The notes under the pieces are model-generated. The model saw only the letters and a program-made list of their open reading frames with translations. It made no database searches and was not told where the DNA came from. Positions 27,248 to 36,113 of a DNA stretch of 64,000 nucleotides are shown piece after piece. Position 1 is the first letter of the stretch, and every line of letters starts with the position of its first letter. This stretch comes from Chloroflexota bacterium. GTDB taxonomy: Bacteria; Chloroflexota; Limnocylindria; QHBO01. Position numbers and translations under genes: made by a program. The stretch spans positions 26,455-90,454 of the forward strand of contig QHBO01000031.1 in the NCBI GenBank assembly GCA_003243965.1, given 5' to 3'.

Positions 27248-29989
27248 GTGCCAAACCGACTGCCCCGGGGGAACCTCTTGTTCAAACTCCGCGCCATCGT
27301 GACGCTGTCGCTCGTGTGTACGCTCCTGTTGCCGGGTGCGATCCGCGCCGCCGCGAGCCCGCCGCTGCTCGTAGTCGCGCAGGGCCTGACGGACATCACG
27401 ATTGAGGTCACCTGGACGGCGGTGCCGAACGCCACGAGTTACACCCTGGTCCGCGACGGCACGCCGATCGCCACTCAGAACGGCACGCTGTACGACGACA
27501 CGGGCCTGGTTCCGCTCTCGACCCACAACTATGCCGTACAGGCAACGGTCGGCGGCGTCCTGTCGTCCGCATCGAGCTCTGCGACGGCCACGACGCAGGC
27601 GGCGCGAGATGCAGCTCCGCCGGGTGCGACCGGAGCCATCTCCGTGACGAGCATCACGTCCAGTTCAGCTGCCCTGAGCTGGACGCGGGCGTCGGACAAC
27701 GTTGGGATCGAGGGTTATCGGATCATGCGTGGACCCGGCGGCGCATCGCCGTCCGGGCTGACGGACATCTGGACGACGGACGATGTTGCCTCCTACCAGG
27801 CGACGCATCTTCAGGCTCGCAAGAGCTACACGTTCGGCGTGGTGCCGCTGGATGCGGCCGGGAACACCGGACCGATCACAACGGTGACCTTCACGACACT
27901 CGCCTCGTCTGACACCACGGTCCCGGCGGCGCCATCGAGCACCAGCGTTGCCGCCAAGGCGTTTTCGTCCTCCCGGATTGACCTGCTGTGGGCGAGCAGC
28001 AGCTCATCGGACATCGCCGGCTACCAGATCTCGCGAGACGGCACCGCGAACGTGATCGGGACCGTGCTTCTGCCTCTGCGCAACAACTTCTCGGACAACG
28101 GGCTGGCAGCGGCCAGCCAGCACAGCTACGCCGTGCGGGCGTTTGACTCCGCAGGAAACGTCTCCTCCTGGACGTCCGGTCGGATCGCAAGGACGCTCGC
28201 GAGCGGGACCGTTCAGATCGCCCGCGGGCCGTATGTGCAGTCCACGACAGCGACATACGCCCGGATTGCATGGTGGACGAACCTGGCGGTGAAGAGCGTC
28301 GTGAACTACGGGCAGGGTGCGCTGACCGGCCAGCTGGTCGACCCGGTGGCTCGGACTGAACATGCGATGCTGGTCGGGCCCCTGGCGGGCGGCGCAACCT
28401 ACCAGTATACGGTCGGCGACGGAATAGTCGCGGCGGCCGGCAGCTTCCGCACCGCACCCGCGCCCGGGACGGCGTTCACGTTCGCGGCCATCGGGGACTT
28501 CGGCGGCGCGAGCGCAGCCGAAACGCAGAACGCCAACCTGATCGCCAGCTCCGGTAGCGACTTCCTGCAGACCTTGGGCGATAACGTCTATCCCGAGGCG
28601 CAGGACCCCAGCTTCGCCACCCAGTACTCGGACTTCGACGGCCGCTACTACAAGCAATTCGGATCGGCATTCGCGAAGATGACACTGTGGGCTGCGAACG
28701 GCAACAAGGAGTACTACGGCAACGGCGCCTTCTGGACGCACATGTGGCTCCCGAACAACGAACGCTGGTACAGCTACGACTGGGGCAACGCGCACATCCT
28801 TGTGCTGGACACCGAGCAGCGGTACGACTCTGCCTCGCCGCAATACGCCTTCGCTCAAGCGGATCTTGCGGCCCACCAATCATCGACGTGGCGGATCGTG
28901 GCGGTCCAACGGCCGCCGTACAGCTCCGCGACCGCCAACTCGAGCTCGGTCGGGGTGCGGCAGTACTTGGTCCCGCTCTTCCAGCAGCAGAACGTCCAGC
29001 TCGTGCTGTCCGGCAACACGCACAACTACGAACGCACGTATCCACTCATCAACGGCGCGCCGCAGGCCCGCGGCGTGACATACGTCGTCTCGGGCGGTGG
29101 CGGCAATGGGCTCAACGGGTTCAGCCTCGCGGCACCCTCATGGAGTGCGTTTCGGAAGGCGACCTACGAGTACGTGGCGGTCGACGTCGCCGCCGGGGCC
29201 CTGACCGTTCGGGCGATCAACAGCGCCGACGGGACGGTGCTCGACTCGACGACGATCACCGCCCCAGGTGGTTCCGGGACGCCGACCCCGACCGCCAGCC
29301 CATCGCCGGTCCCGACACCGACGCCAACGCCCGCGGCATCGGTGTCCCCGACGCCCGGGCCAACGCCCATGGCCCCGATCTTCAGCGACGGCTTTGAGTC
29401 GGGAAGCATGGGCAGCTGGACCACGAAGAGCACCAACTGGGCATTCCCGAGCTCCCCGGTCCACTCTGGCACCAAGTCGGCCCAAGTCACCACCACAGCG
29501 GGTGCGAGCTTTGCCAAGAAGGTGCTGCCCTGCGTGGCGCCGTGCAGCGGCGGCTACGCAGGCGGCTACTTCCGGACCTGGGTGTACATCACCGGGAATC
29601 ACAGTCAGATCAACCTCATGCGCCTGCGCTTCGGCAGCGACAGCTCGCTCGGCTACCTGTCGGTCACCGCCCAGGGCAAGCTGCAGCTGCGCAGCGACAT
29701 CGGCGCCACGACCTGGACCAGCACCACCGACTTCCCCACCTCCCTGGGCTGGCACAGCCTGGAGCTGCACGTCACGGTCAACGGCGCGACGGGCGGCTCA
29801 AGCGAGGTGTGGCTCGACGACGCCAAGGTCGCCGACCTGTCGCTGACCGGCGTCAACTGGGGCGTGGTCGGCACCAACAACATCACCAAGATCCAGATCG
29901 GTGAGGTCGCTCCCACCGGCTCCTGGACGGTGGCCTTCGACGACGTGGCCTTCGATACGGCCAAGATTGGGCTGGCACCGGTCCCGTAG
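27248..29989 (+). CDS. Secreted multidomain metallophosphoesterase (FN3 repeats + PAP-like + concanavalin-like C-terminal domain)
   Basis: Signal sequence LFKLRAIVTLSLVCTLLLPGAIRAAA; FN3 repeats; GDFGG, LGDNVYPE, NGNKEYYG, SGNTHNYERTYP; C-term FSDGFESGSMGSWT. Start GTG 27248 or TTG 27278. Confidence 0.85.
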   Translation: MPNRLPRGNLLFKLRAIVTLSLVCTLLLPGAIRAAASPPLLVVAQGLTDITIEVTWTAVPNATSYTLVRDGTPIATQNGTLYDDTGLVPLSTHNYAVQATVGGVLSSASSSATATTQAARDAAPPGATGAISVTSITSSSAALSWTRASDNVGIEGYRIMRGPGGASPSGLTDIWTTDDVASYQATHLQARKSYTFGVVPLDAAGNTGPITTVTFTTLASSDTTVPAAPSSTSVAAKAFSSSRIDLLWASSSSSDIAGYQISRDGTANVIGTVLLPLRNNFSDNGLAAASQHSYAVRAFDSAGNVSSWTSGRIARTLASGTVQIARGPYVQSTTATYARIAWWTNLAVKSVVNYGQGALTGQLVDPVARTEHAMLVGPLAGGATYQYTVGDGIVAAAGSFRTAPAPGTAFTFAAIGDFGGASAAETQNANLIASSGSDFLQTLGDNVYPEAQDPSFATQYSDFDGRYYKQFGSAFAKMTLWAANGNKEYYGNGAFWTHMWLPNNERWYSYDWGNAHILVLDTEQRYDSASPQYAFAQADLAAHQSSTWRIVAVQRPPYSSATANSSSVGVRQYLVPLFQQQNVQLVLSGNTHNYERTYPLINGAPQARGVTYVVSGGGGNGLNGFSLAAPSWSAFRKATYEYVAVDVAAGALTVRAINSADGTVLDSTTITAPGGSGTPTPTASPSPVPTPTPTPAASVSPTPGPTPMAPIFSDGFESGSMGSWTTKSTNWAFPSSPVHSGTKSAQVTTTAGASFAKKVLPCVAPCSGGYAGGYFRTWVYITGNHSQINLMRLRFGSDSSLGYLSVTAQGKLQLRSDIGATTWTSTTDFPTSLGWHSLELHVTVNGATGGSSEVWLDDAKVADLSLTGVNWGVVGTNNITKIQIGEVAPTGSWTVAFDDVAFDTAKIGLAPVP

Positions 29990-30073
29990 CGCACAGGGGA
30001 GACGACGGCTACGGTCGCCGATCGGGGCCTGGCCGACAACGGTAGGTTGACCACACCCGGGAGGGGAGGGGAC

Positions 30074-31498
30074 ATGGGGGTGACCGTTGGACGTCGAGCC
30101 TGGATGCTGGCCGCGGCCGTGGTTTCGCTGTCGATGGTGCTGCCACCGCTGCAGCCGACCGCCAACGCCGCGGTGTCCACCTCACTCCGCCGCTACCCCT
30201 ACCTGACCGATGTGGTCGGCCCGTACGCCACCGTCAACTGGGCGACCGCCACCTCGGGAACCGCATCGGTCAAGTACGGGATCTCCGGCAGGGAATCGTG
30301 CACCGCGCACAGCGTGGCTGCCACGCGCCTCGGGATCGTGGTCAACGGCAAGGCCGAGTCGCAGTGGAAGGCGCAGCTCACCCTTTCGCCCAACACGACG
30401 TACTGCTACCGGGTCTTCCTGGGCAGCACCGACCTGCTGGGCAGTGATGCCTCGCCCAAGTTCGTGACGCAGCTGCCGGCCGGCTCGACGTCGGCGTTCT
30501 CGTTCGCCGTCTTCGGCGACTGGGGCCAGGGACCATCGTCCAACACGCACCAGGCCAACATCCTGAAGCGGATCGCGCAGAGCGGGGCGCGCTTCGCGAT
30601 CACGGTCGGCGACAACGGCTATCCCTCGGGCAGCCAGACGAACTACGGGGACCTGGTGCAGGACGGCACGAACGTGAGCGGCGTCTTCGGCCCGAACTTC
30701 TGGCGCGTGGCCGGCGCCTCGCTGCCGATCTTCCCGGCCATCGGCAACCACGGCTTCGTCCGCTCTGACGCCGTGCATCCTCACTTCGCCAACTGGCCCC
30801 AGGACCGGGCGGTCGCCACCTCGGGCGGCACCTACCGCACGGAGACCTACTGCTGCGTCAGCGGCTCCACGTCGGTCAAGGCGCCGTCGGCCTGGTACGC
30901 ATTCGATGCCGGCAACGCGCGCTTCTACGTCCTGGAGGCCGCCTGGACCGATACGAGCGTCAGCAACGACACCGCCTACCAGCGCGACCACAGCTACCAC
31001 TGGCTGCCGGGGAGCCCGGAGTACGAGTGGCTGGCGAAGGACCTGGCGGCCAATCCCACCAAGGCCAAGTTCGCGTTCTTCCACTACCCGTTCTACTCCG
31101 ACGACAGCACGGAGCCGTCCGATCCGTACCTGCTCGGAGCCCAGAACCTGGAGGGCCTGCTGGGCAGCAACGGGGTGCGGCTGGCGTTCACCGGGCACGC
31201 TCACATCTACCAGCGCAACCGCCCCTCACCGATGGGCGTGGTCACCTACGTCACCGGCGGCGGCGGAGCCAAGATGGAGCCGGTGGCGGGCAAGGGCTGC
31301 AGCGCCATCGACGCATACGCCATCGGCTGGGCGTACGCCAGCAATCGTGGCAGCGCCTGCGGCGCCGCCACGCGGCCGACCAGCCTGGATCAGGTGTTCC
31401 ACTTCCTGAAGGTGACGGTCAACGGCAAGTCGGTGACGGTCACGCCCATCGACGAGATGGGGCGCGTCTTCGACCAGCAGACCTATACCCTGCCCTGA
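30074..31498 (+). CDS. Secreted purple acid phosphatase-like metallophosphoesterase
   Basis: Signal peptide; RYPYLTDVVGPYATVNWAT N-terminal PAP Ig-like domain; FGDWGQG, VGDNGYPSG, IGNHGF, TGHAHIYQRNRP. Confidence 0.87.
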   Translation: MGVTVGRRAWMLAAAVVSLSMVLPPLQPTANAAVSTSLRRYPYLTDVVGPYATVNWATATSGTASVKYGISGRESCTAHSVAATRLGIVVNGKAESQWKAQLTLSPNTTYCYRVFLGSTDLLGSDASPKFVTQLPAGSTSAFSFAVFGDWGQGPSSNTHQANILKRIAQSGARFAITVGDNGYPSGSQTNYGDLVQDGTNVSGVFGPNFWRVAGASLPIFPAIGNHGFVRSDAVHPHFANWPQDRAVATSGGTYRTETYCCVSGSTSVKAPSAWYAFDAGNARFYVLEAAWTDTSVSNDTAYQRDHSYHWLPGSPEYEWLAKDLAANPTKAKFAFFHYPFYSDDSTEPSDPYLLGAQNLEGLLGSNGVRLAFTGHAHIYQRNRPSPMGVVTYVTGGGGAKMEPVAGKGCSAIDAYAIGWAYASNRGSACGAATRPTSLDQVFHFLKVTVNGKSVTVTPIDEMGRVFDQQTYTLP

Positions 31499-31505
31499 GC
31501 GGCGC

Positions 31506-31531
31506 GATGGGGGCCGTCGCCGGCCCCCATC
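31506..31531. terminator. Bidirectional terminator-like hairpin between convergent genes
   Basis: GATGGGGGCC-gtcgcc-GGCCCCCATC, perfect 10-bp stem. Confidence 0.75.
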
Positions 31532-31538
31532 GGTTCGG

Positions 31539-33131
31539 CTAGCGGAAGAAGTCCCGCATCGGTGCCGCCGAGGCATCGCCGCCGGCCAGGGGCGCAAGCC
31601 CCCACGAGGTCTCGACGGTCCTCAGGAGCGAGTAGTGGTTGTACGCCGTCGACCGACGCCCCGGGTTGACGGAGCTGCCGACCATGATCGTCGCCACCTG
31701 GTTGACGGACGTGAAGTCGTCCTCGTCCCAGGTGATCAGCAGCAGCGAGTTCTGTGTCCGCCAGGCGGGTGACGCGAAGATCATCGACGTCGCGCTCCGC
31801 AGCCAGGCGTCGCCGGTGGCCACCGAGCAGTCGTGCATGTCGTTGCACACGTTGGGAGTGATCCACACGAAGTTCGGCGTCGTGACCGCGCTGGCCAGGT
31901 CACCGGCAAGCCCCGTGTACGGAACGTCGTGCGCCGCGCAGCGTGCCGTGTTGGAGCGGAACGGGGTGAAGTACACGAACGGGTTGTGCTTGGCGGCATA
32001 GCCGTTGCCATTGGTCGTGCCGCACGGCGCCGACATGCCCTCCATGTAGGCCCGCCAACTCTTGCCGGCCCCCTCGATCCGGTCGCCGATCATCAGGCCG
32101 TTGACCGGGCAGGAGCTCGGCGAGCAGTCACTGGTGATGCCGTAGGTGCTGCCACCCACCATGGCGATGTAGTTCGGCAGGCTCGGATGGGTGATCGCCC
32201 GATAGTTGGTGGCCAGCCCGTAGCTGTTGGCCAGCGAGTTCAGGTAGGGCGCCGACGCGTTGCCGATCACCTGGTTGAAGGCCCTGTTCTCCTCGACGAT
32301 GACGAAGATGTGGTCGAAGTACGGGACCCGGCCGCTGCTCGCGGGCGGCGGCTTGGGCGTCGGCTTGGGGGTGGGTCTTGGCGTCGGCCTGGGAGTCGGC
32401 GGTTGCGTGGGCTCCGGCGAGGGTGTCGCGCCCGGCTGATCGCTGGGCCCGGGGCCGCCGGGTGTCGCACCGGGACTGGCCGATTGATCAGGGCCGCCCC
32501 CGACACCTGCCGTTGTCTCCGGCGCCACGGCCGGCCGGCCGCCGACGAAGGTGCGGGCCACCACGGCCGAAGAGGCGGGGGGCCTGGCAGAGGAGCCCTT
32601 GGAGGAGCCTCTGGCCGACGCCCGCGGGCTTGCCGTCGGCTGATAGGTGCCGTTCGGCGCAGGGGTGGCAGCCGGCTCGATCACGGTCAGTTGGACCGAA
32701 GCCAGCGTCTGTCGGGGCGAGCCGGAGACCGCCGAGACCGCGTGCGCTCCCAGCGCGGACCCGGTGGGCACGCTGATGCGCAGGCTGAACGTCCCGGTCC
32801 GGTCAGCGGCGAAGGTGGCGAACTTCGCCTGGGAGTCAAAGCTCAGGAAGCCGCGCGATTCCGCGGCAAAGCCGGTGCCCCGCACCTCGACCGTGCCGCC
32901 CGCCGACTGCGCCGCCGGGTTCAGCGTCAGCCTGGGACCTGCTGCATCGGTCACCAGCCGCGGAATGATCAGGGCGGGCACGAGGAGGACCATCGCTATC
33001 GTGGCCGACCAGGTGGCGAACGCGTGCGACCCCGCGGACGCCGTGGTCGACGCCCTGGCTGCCGCAGTGCCGTGCGCCGGCGGCGCCGGCGGGTTGTGAC
33101 GGGTGAAGGGTGACAGTGACTTCTGTCGCAT
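31539..33131 (-). CDS. Exported PF04185-type phosphoesterase (phospholipase C/acid phosphatase-like) with Ig-like domain
   Basis: TM/signal; AGPRLTLNPAAQSAGGTVEVRGTGF Ig-like; T/P/K linker; FDHIFVIVEENRAFNQVIG..APYLNSLANSYGLATNYRAITHPSLPNYIAMVGGS..; LLLITWDEDD. Confidence 0.85.
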   Translation of the reverse strand: MRQKSLSPFTRHNPPAPPAHGTAAARASTTASAGSHAFATWSATIAMVLLVPALIIPRLVTDAAGPRLTLNPAAQSAGGTVEVRGTGFAAESRGFLSFDSQAKFATFAADRTGTFSLRISVPTGSALGAHAVSAVSGSPRQTLASVQLTVIEPAATPAPNGTYQPTASPRASARGSSKGSSARPPASSAVVARTFVGGRPAVAPETTAGVGGGPDQSASPGATPGGPGPSDQPGATPSPEPTQPPTPRPTPRPTPKPTPKPPPASSGRVPYFDHIFVIVEENRAFNQVIGNASAPYLNSLANSYGLATNYRAITHPSLPNYIAMVGGSTYGITSDCSPSSCPVNGLMIGDRIEGAGKSWRAYMEGMSAPCGTTNGNGYAAKHNPFVYFTPFRSNTARCAAHDVPYTGLAGDLASAVTTPNFVWITPNVCNDMHDCSVATGDAWLRSATSMIFASPAWRTQNSLLLITWDEDDFTSVNQVATIMVGSSVNPGRRSTAYNHYSLLRTVETSWGLAPLAGGDASAAPMRDFFR

Positions 33132-33236
33132 AGGATTTGACCTCCCGGGGGATGGCCGTCCCTTTGGAAGGGCGACCGAGGGGGACGAATGAAAACGAGT
33201 GCGGCCGATGGGCCGCCGGCGGTCAGCCGGCAGCCA

Positions 33237-34721
33237 TCAACCGGCGGCGATCAACCGCGCAAGCTCGTTCAGGTACGTCCGTCCGTAGCGGAGGGTCGGC
33301 TCCAGGTAGGAGTTCTCGACGAACTCGTTCCAGCTGACGCCGAACCACCCGTTGGGGTTGGAGGGCCGGTTCAGGTTCCAGACCGCGTCCAGCGTGGCCA
33401 CTCCCCTGCGCGGGATGCAGCTGCTGCCACCGATCATCTGGGTGTTGTAGCCGGGGGTGAAGGGCGCGAAGAACGCCTTGCCGGCGGCGCGAACCTTGGC
33501 CGCCAGCATCTGCACCTGTGAGCCGGACTGTGGGTTCTGCCACGGGTCCTGGCTCGACCAGTAGAAGCCGGTGCCGTCGAACAGCGCCGCATCGCGGGCC
33601 CAGGAGATCCAGGTGTTGTCGCCGACCAGGAACAGCCTGCTCTTCTCCACGGCACTCACCGCCGCGACCGTCGAGTACGAGAACTGGCGGCTGGCGATGA
33701 ACATCGTCAGCGGCTCGGTGCTGTAGCTGTTGCCGAACGCGGGGTTGTTCCCGTAGCGAAGGCGGAAGTACTCGAGGTCGTTGATGACCTGGGACGCCGG
33801 ACGGCCGTAGTTGCCGTACGCCTCGAGGCCGAGCGCCAGCCGGAACCGGGTGCCGTGCGACGCGTTGAAGGCGTTCACGCGGGCCACCAGCAGATCGAGC
33901 CTCGCGTTGTAGCCCGATGACGACGGGCTCTGGCCCGGCTGCCCGGTCCCCTGCCAGCTCACCAGGAAGCCGGTGATCCGCGCGGAGACCGCATCGGCGA
34001 TGTGTCGATCGAAGGTGGCGCCGTTGCCCTGGTCGTACAGCCCCTCGGTGGGAACATCGGTCAGACGTCCGCCGGGGTACACGGACCGCGGGTTGCAGCC
34101 GGTGCCGTCAAGGGTGGCGGGCAGCGGCAGCCTGGCGGCGGCCATCGGGTATCCGTTCCCGAGCCGCTCCGCCCAGTGGCGCGGCGTCCACCACAGGTAG
34201 TAGTGGATGTACACCTGCTGTCGCGCGGCCGCAGGCACGATCGGCTGGCCGACCGGGGGCGGCACGGGCTTGGGCGTCGGCTTCGCGCTCGGCCGGGGAG
34301 TCGGCTTGGGTGCGACCACGGCAACCGGTGCGGAGACCACACGACTGGTGGTCCCATTCCCGCCATCGGCCGGGGCCGTGGGCTGGGGTGAGCGGCCGGG
34401 GGCGCGCGAGGTGCCGGACTGCGTCCGTGCGCTGGCACCCGCGGATGCCCCGGGGCCGGTAGTCGGCTGCGAGGAGCCGTTCGTGCTGGGCGCCGCGGCG
34501 ACGCCGTTGCCGCCGGCTTGCGAGCTGCCGGTCGCGACGGCCTTGGGGGTCACGTCGGGGCTCGGCGAATCGGAGCGGGCGGCGAGCATCGGGATGACGA
34601 GCACAGGCACCATGGCGATCGCCGACAGCCCCACCCAGGGACGTCGTGATGCGGTGCTGCGTCGGTTGGTCGTGGTTCCCTCCGGGCGTGGGCTACCCGG
34701 CGGTGGGGGTGTGTGCAGCAT
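33237..34721 (-). CDS. Exported GH99-like glycoside hydrolase domain protein
   Basis: N-term TM; VYIHYYLWWTPRHW.., ITGFLVSWQGTG, VSWNEFVENSYLEPTLRYGRTYL (WNEF.E...EP...YG signature of GH99-like proteins). Confidence 0.75.
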   Translation of the reverse strand: MLHTPPPPGSPRPEGTTTNRRSTASRRPWVGLSAIAMVPVLVIPMLAARSDSPSPDVTPKAVATGSSQAGGNGVAAAPSTNGSSQPTTGPGASAGASARTQSGTSRAPGRSPQPTAPADGGNGTTSRVVSAPVAVVAPKPTPRPSAKPTPKPVPPPVGQPIVPAAARQQVYIHYYLWWTPRHWAERLGNGYPMAAARLPLPATLDGTGCNPRSVYPGGRLTDVPTEGLYDQGNGATFDRHIADAVSARITGFLVSWQGTGQPGQSPSSSGYNARLDLLVARVNAFNASHGTRFRLALGLEAYGNYGRPASQVINDLEYFRLRYGNNPAFGNSYSTEPLTMFIASRQFSYSTVAAVSAVEKSRLFLVGDNTWISWARDAALFDGTGFYWSSQDPWQNPQSGSQVQMLAAKVRAAGKAFFAPFTPGYNTQMIGGSSCIPRRGVATLDAVWNLNRPSNPNGWFGVSWNEFVENSYLEPTLRYGRTYLNELARLIAAG

Positions 34722-34886
34722 CTCCCCTCACTTGGGCTACAGGCCTCATTGTGACAGTCATCGAGGCGTAGGTCGAGGCTAAGGGCAAGGCCGGGAGGGC
34801 GACACCCTCCCATATGTACGGTTCGCGTGGCGGGATGGTCACTGTTGCCGGCGGGAAACGGCCCGCGGCACAGCGAGGTCTTCCGG

Positions 34887-36113
34887 CTAGGGTGCGCGCC
34901 CCCTGCGACGACGCATGATGACCACGAAAATGCTCACCGCCACGATCGCGGCCAGCACCGCGACGCCGCCGGCCGCGCTGGCCGCAAAGTACTCCCGGGT
35001 GTCGACCGGGGCCTGGGGTGCCGGGGTTGGCGTGGAGGTGTCGACGGGCAGCGACTGGGGTGGCGCTGACGCGGCTCCGGTCAGCTGCCGGGTCAGCTCC
35101 AGGTAGGTGGTGCCGTAGTTCTTGCTGGGCTCGATCTGGGAGTTCTCGCTGAACTCGTTCCAGCTGATGATGCCGATGGCGTCAGGATTGCTGACCGATG
35201 CGCCGCGCCACGCGGCGCGGAACGTATCGCCGTTGCGGCGGTCGATGATCGTGGTCCCGCCCACCAGGCGGGCATCGAAGCCGGGTGCAGCCGGCGCGAT
35301 CCACTTCCCGTTGTTGGCATGGACCGCAGACGCGAGATCGTCGAGGCGCTTCTGGTAGCCGCCGGTCTTGAGCGGATCGGGCGACGACCAGTAGTACGAG
35401 TCACCGTCGAACGCGTCCTGCTTGGCCTGGTAGTCGGTGGCGCTCTTCTCCGAGCCGAGGAGCAGCATCTTCGACGGCGCGCCGATTGCGGTCCGCACTC
35501 CCTGGATCTGCTGCAGGCTGTACTTCCAGGTTCCGCTCCATACCACCGCCGGCTTGCCCCACACCCCGAAGACCGGGCTCCTGCCGTAGGTGGCGTAGAA
35601 CCATTGCATGTCGGCAGCGATCCGCTTGGGATCGAGCGGGTTGCGGCCGAAGTCCAGGCCCTGGTAGAGCAGGATCAGCTTGAAATTCTGCCGCTCCGCC
35701 TCGGCGACCAGCTTGGCGAGAGGGTCATCCAGACGCTTCTCGTGCTTCCAGCTGACGATGAAGCCGTCGATCCCCGCCTTCTTCGCGGCCTGAACGTGGT
35801 CATAGATGATGTACTTGTCGTTGCTCGAGTACTTGCCGGCGGTCGGCAGGTCCGTCTTGGCCCGGTCCCAGCTCTTGGCCGCGTACCAGATGTAGTAGTA
35901 GGCGAACACCAGCGGCTTTGCCGGCGCGGAGACGCCCGGCGGCGGCGGCGAGCCGGACGAGCGTGGCGTAGTGGCAGCCGTCTGCCCGGCGGCAGCCGTC
36001 TGCCCCGCGGCCGGGCCGGCACACGCCACCAGGACGAACAGGAAGACCAGCAGAGCTCGGCCACCGGCCGGAAGCGACGCGGCCAACGGCCTGCGCGCGA
36101 CGTTGATGCTCAT
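34887..36113 (-). CDS. Exported, membrane-anchored GH99-like glycoside hydrolase
   Basis: Signal peptide; VFAYYYIWYAAKSWDRAKTDLP, IDGFIVSWKHE, ISWNEFSENSQIEPSKNYGTTYL; C-terminal TM (GGVAVLAAIVAVSIFVVIMRRRRG). Confidence 0.78.
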   Translation of the reverse strand: MSINVARRPLAASLPAGGRALLVFLFVLVACAGPAAGQTAAAGQTAATTPRSSGSPPPPGVSAPAKPLVFAYYYIWYAAKSWDRAKTDLPTAGKYSSNDKYIIYDHVQAAKKAGIDGFIVSWKHEKRLDDPLAKLVAEAERQNFKLILLYQGLDFGRNPLDPKRIAADMQWFYATYGRSPVFGVWGKPAVVWSGTWKYSLQQIQGVRTAIGAPSKMLLLGSEKSATDYQAKQDAFDGDSYYWSSPDPLKTGGYQKRLDDLASAVHANNGKWIAPAAPGFDARLVGGTTIIDRRNGDTFRAAWRGASVSNPDAIGIISWNEFSENSQIEPSKNYGTTYLELTRQLTGAASAPPQSLPVDTSTPTPAPQAPVDTREYFAASAAGGVAVLAAIVAVSIFVVIMRRRRGRAP

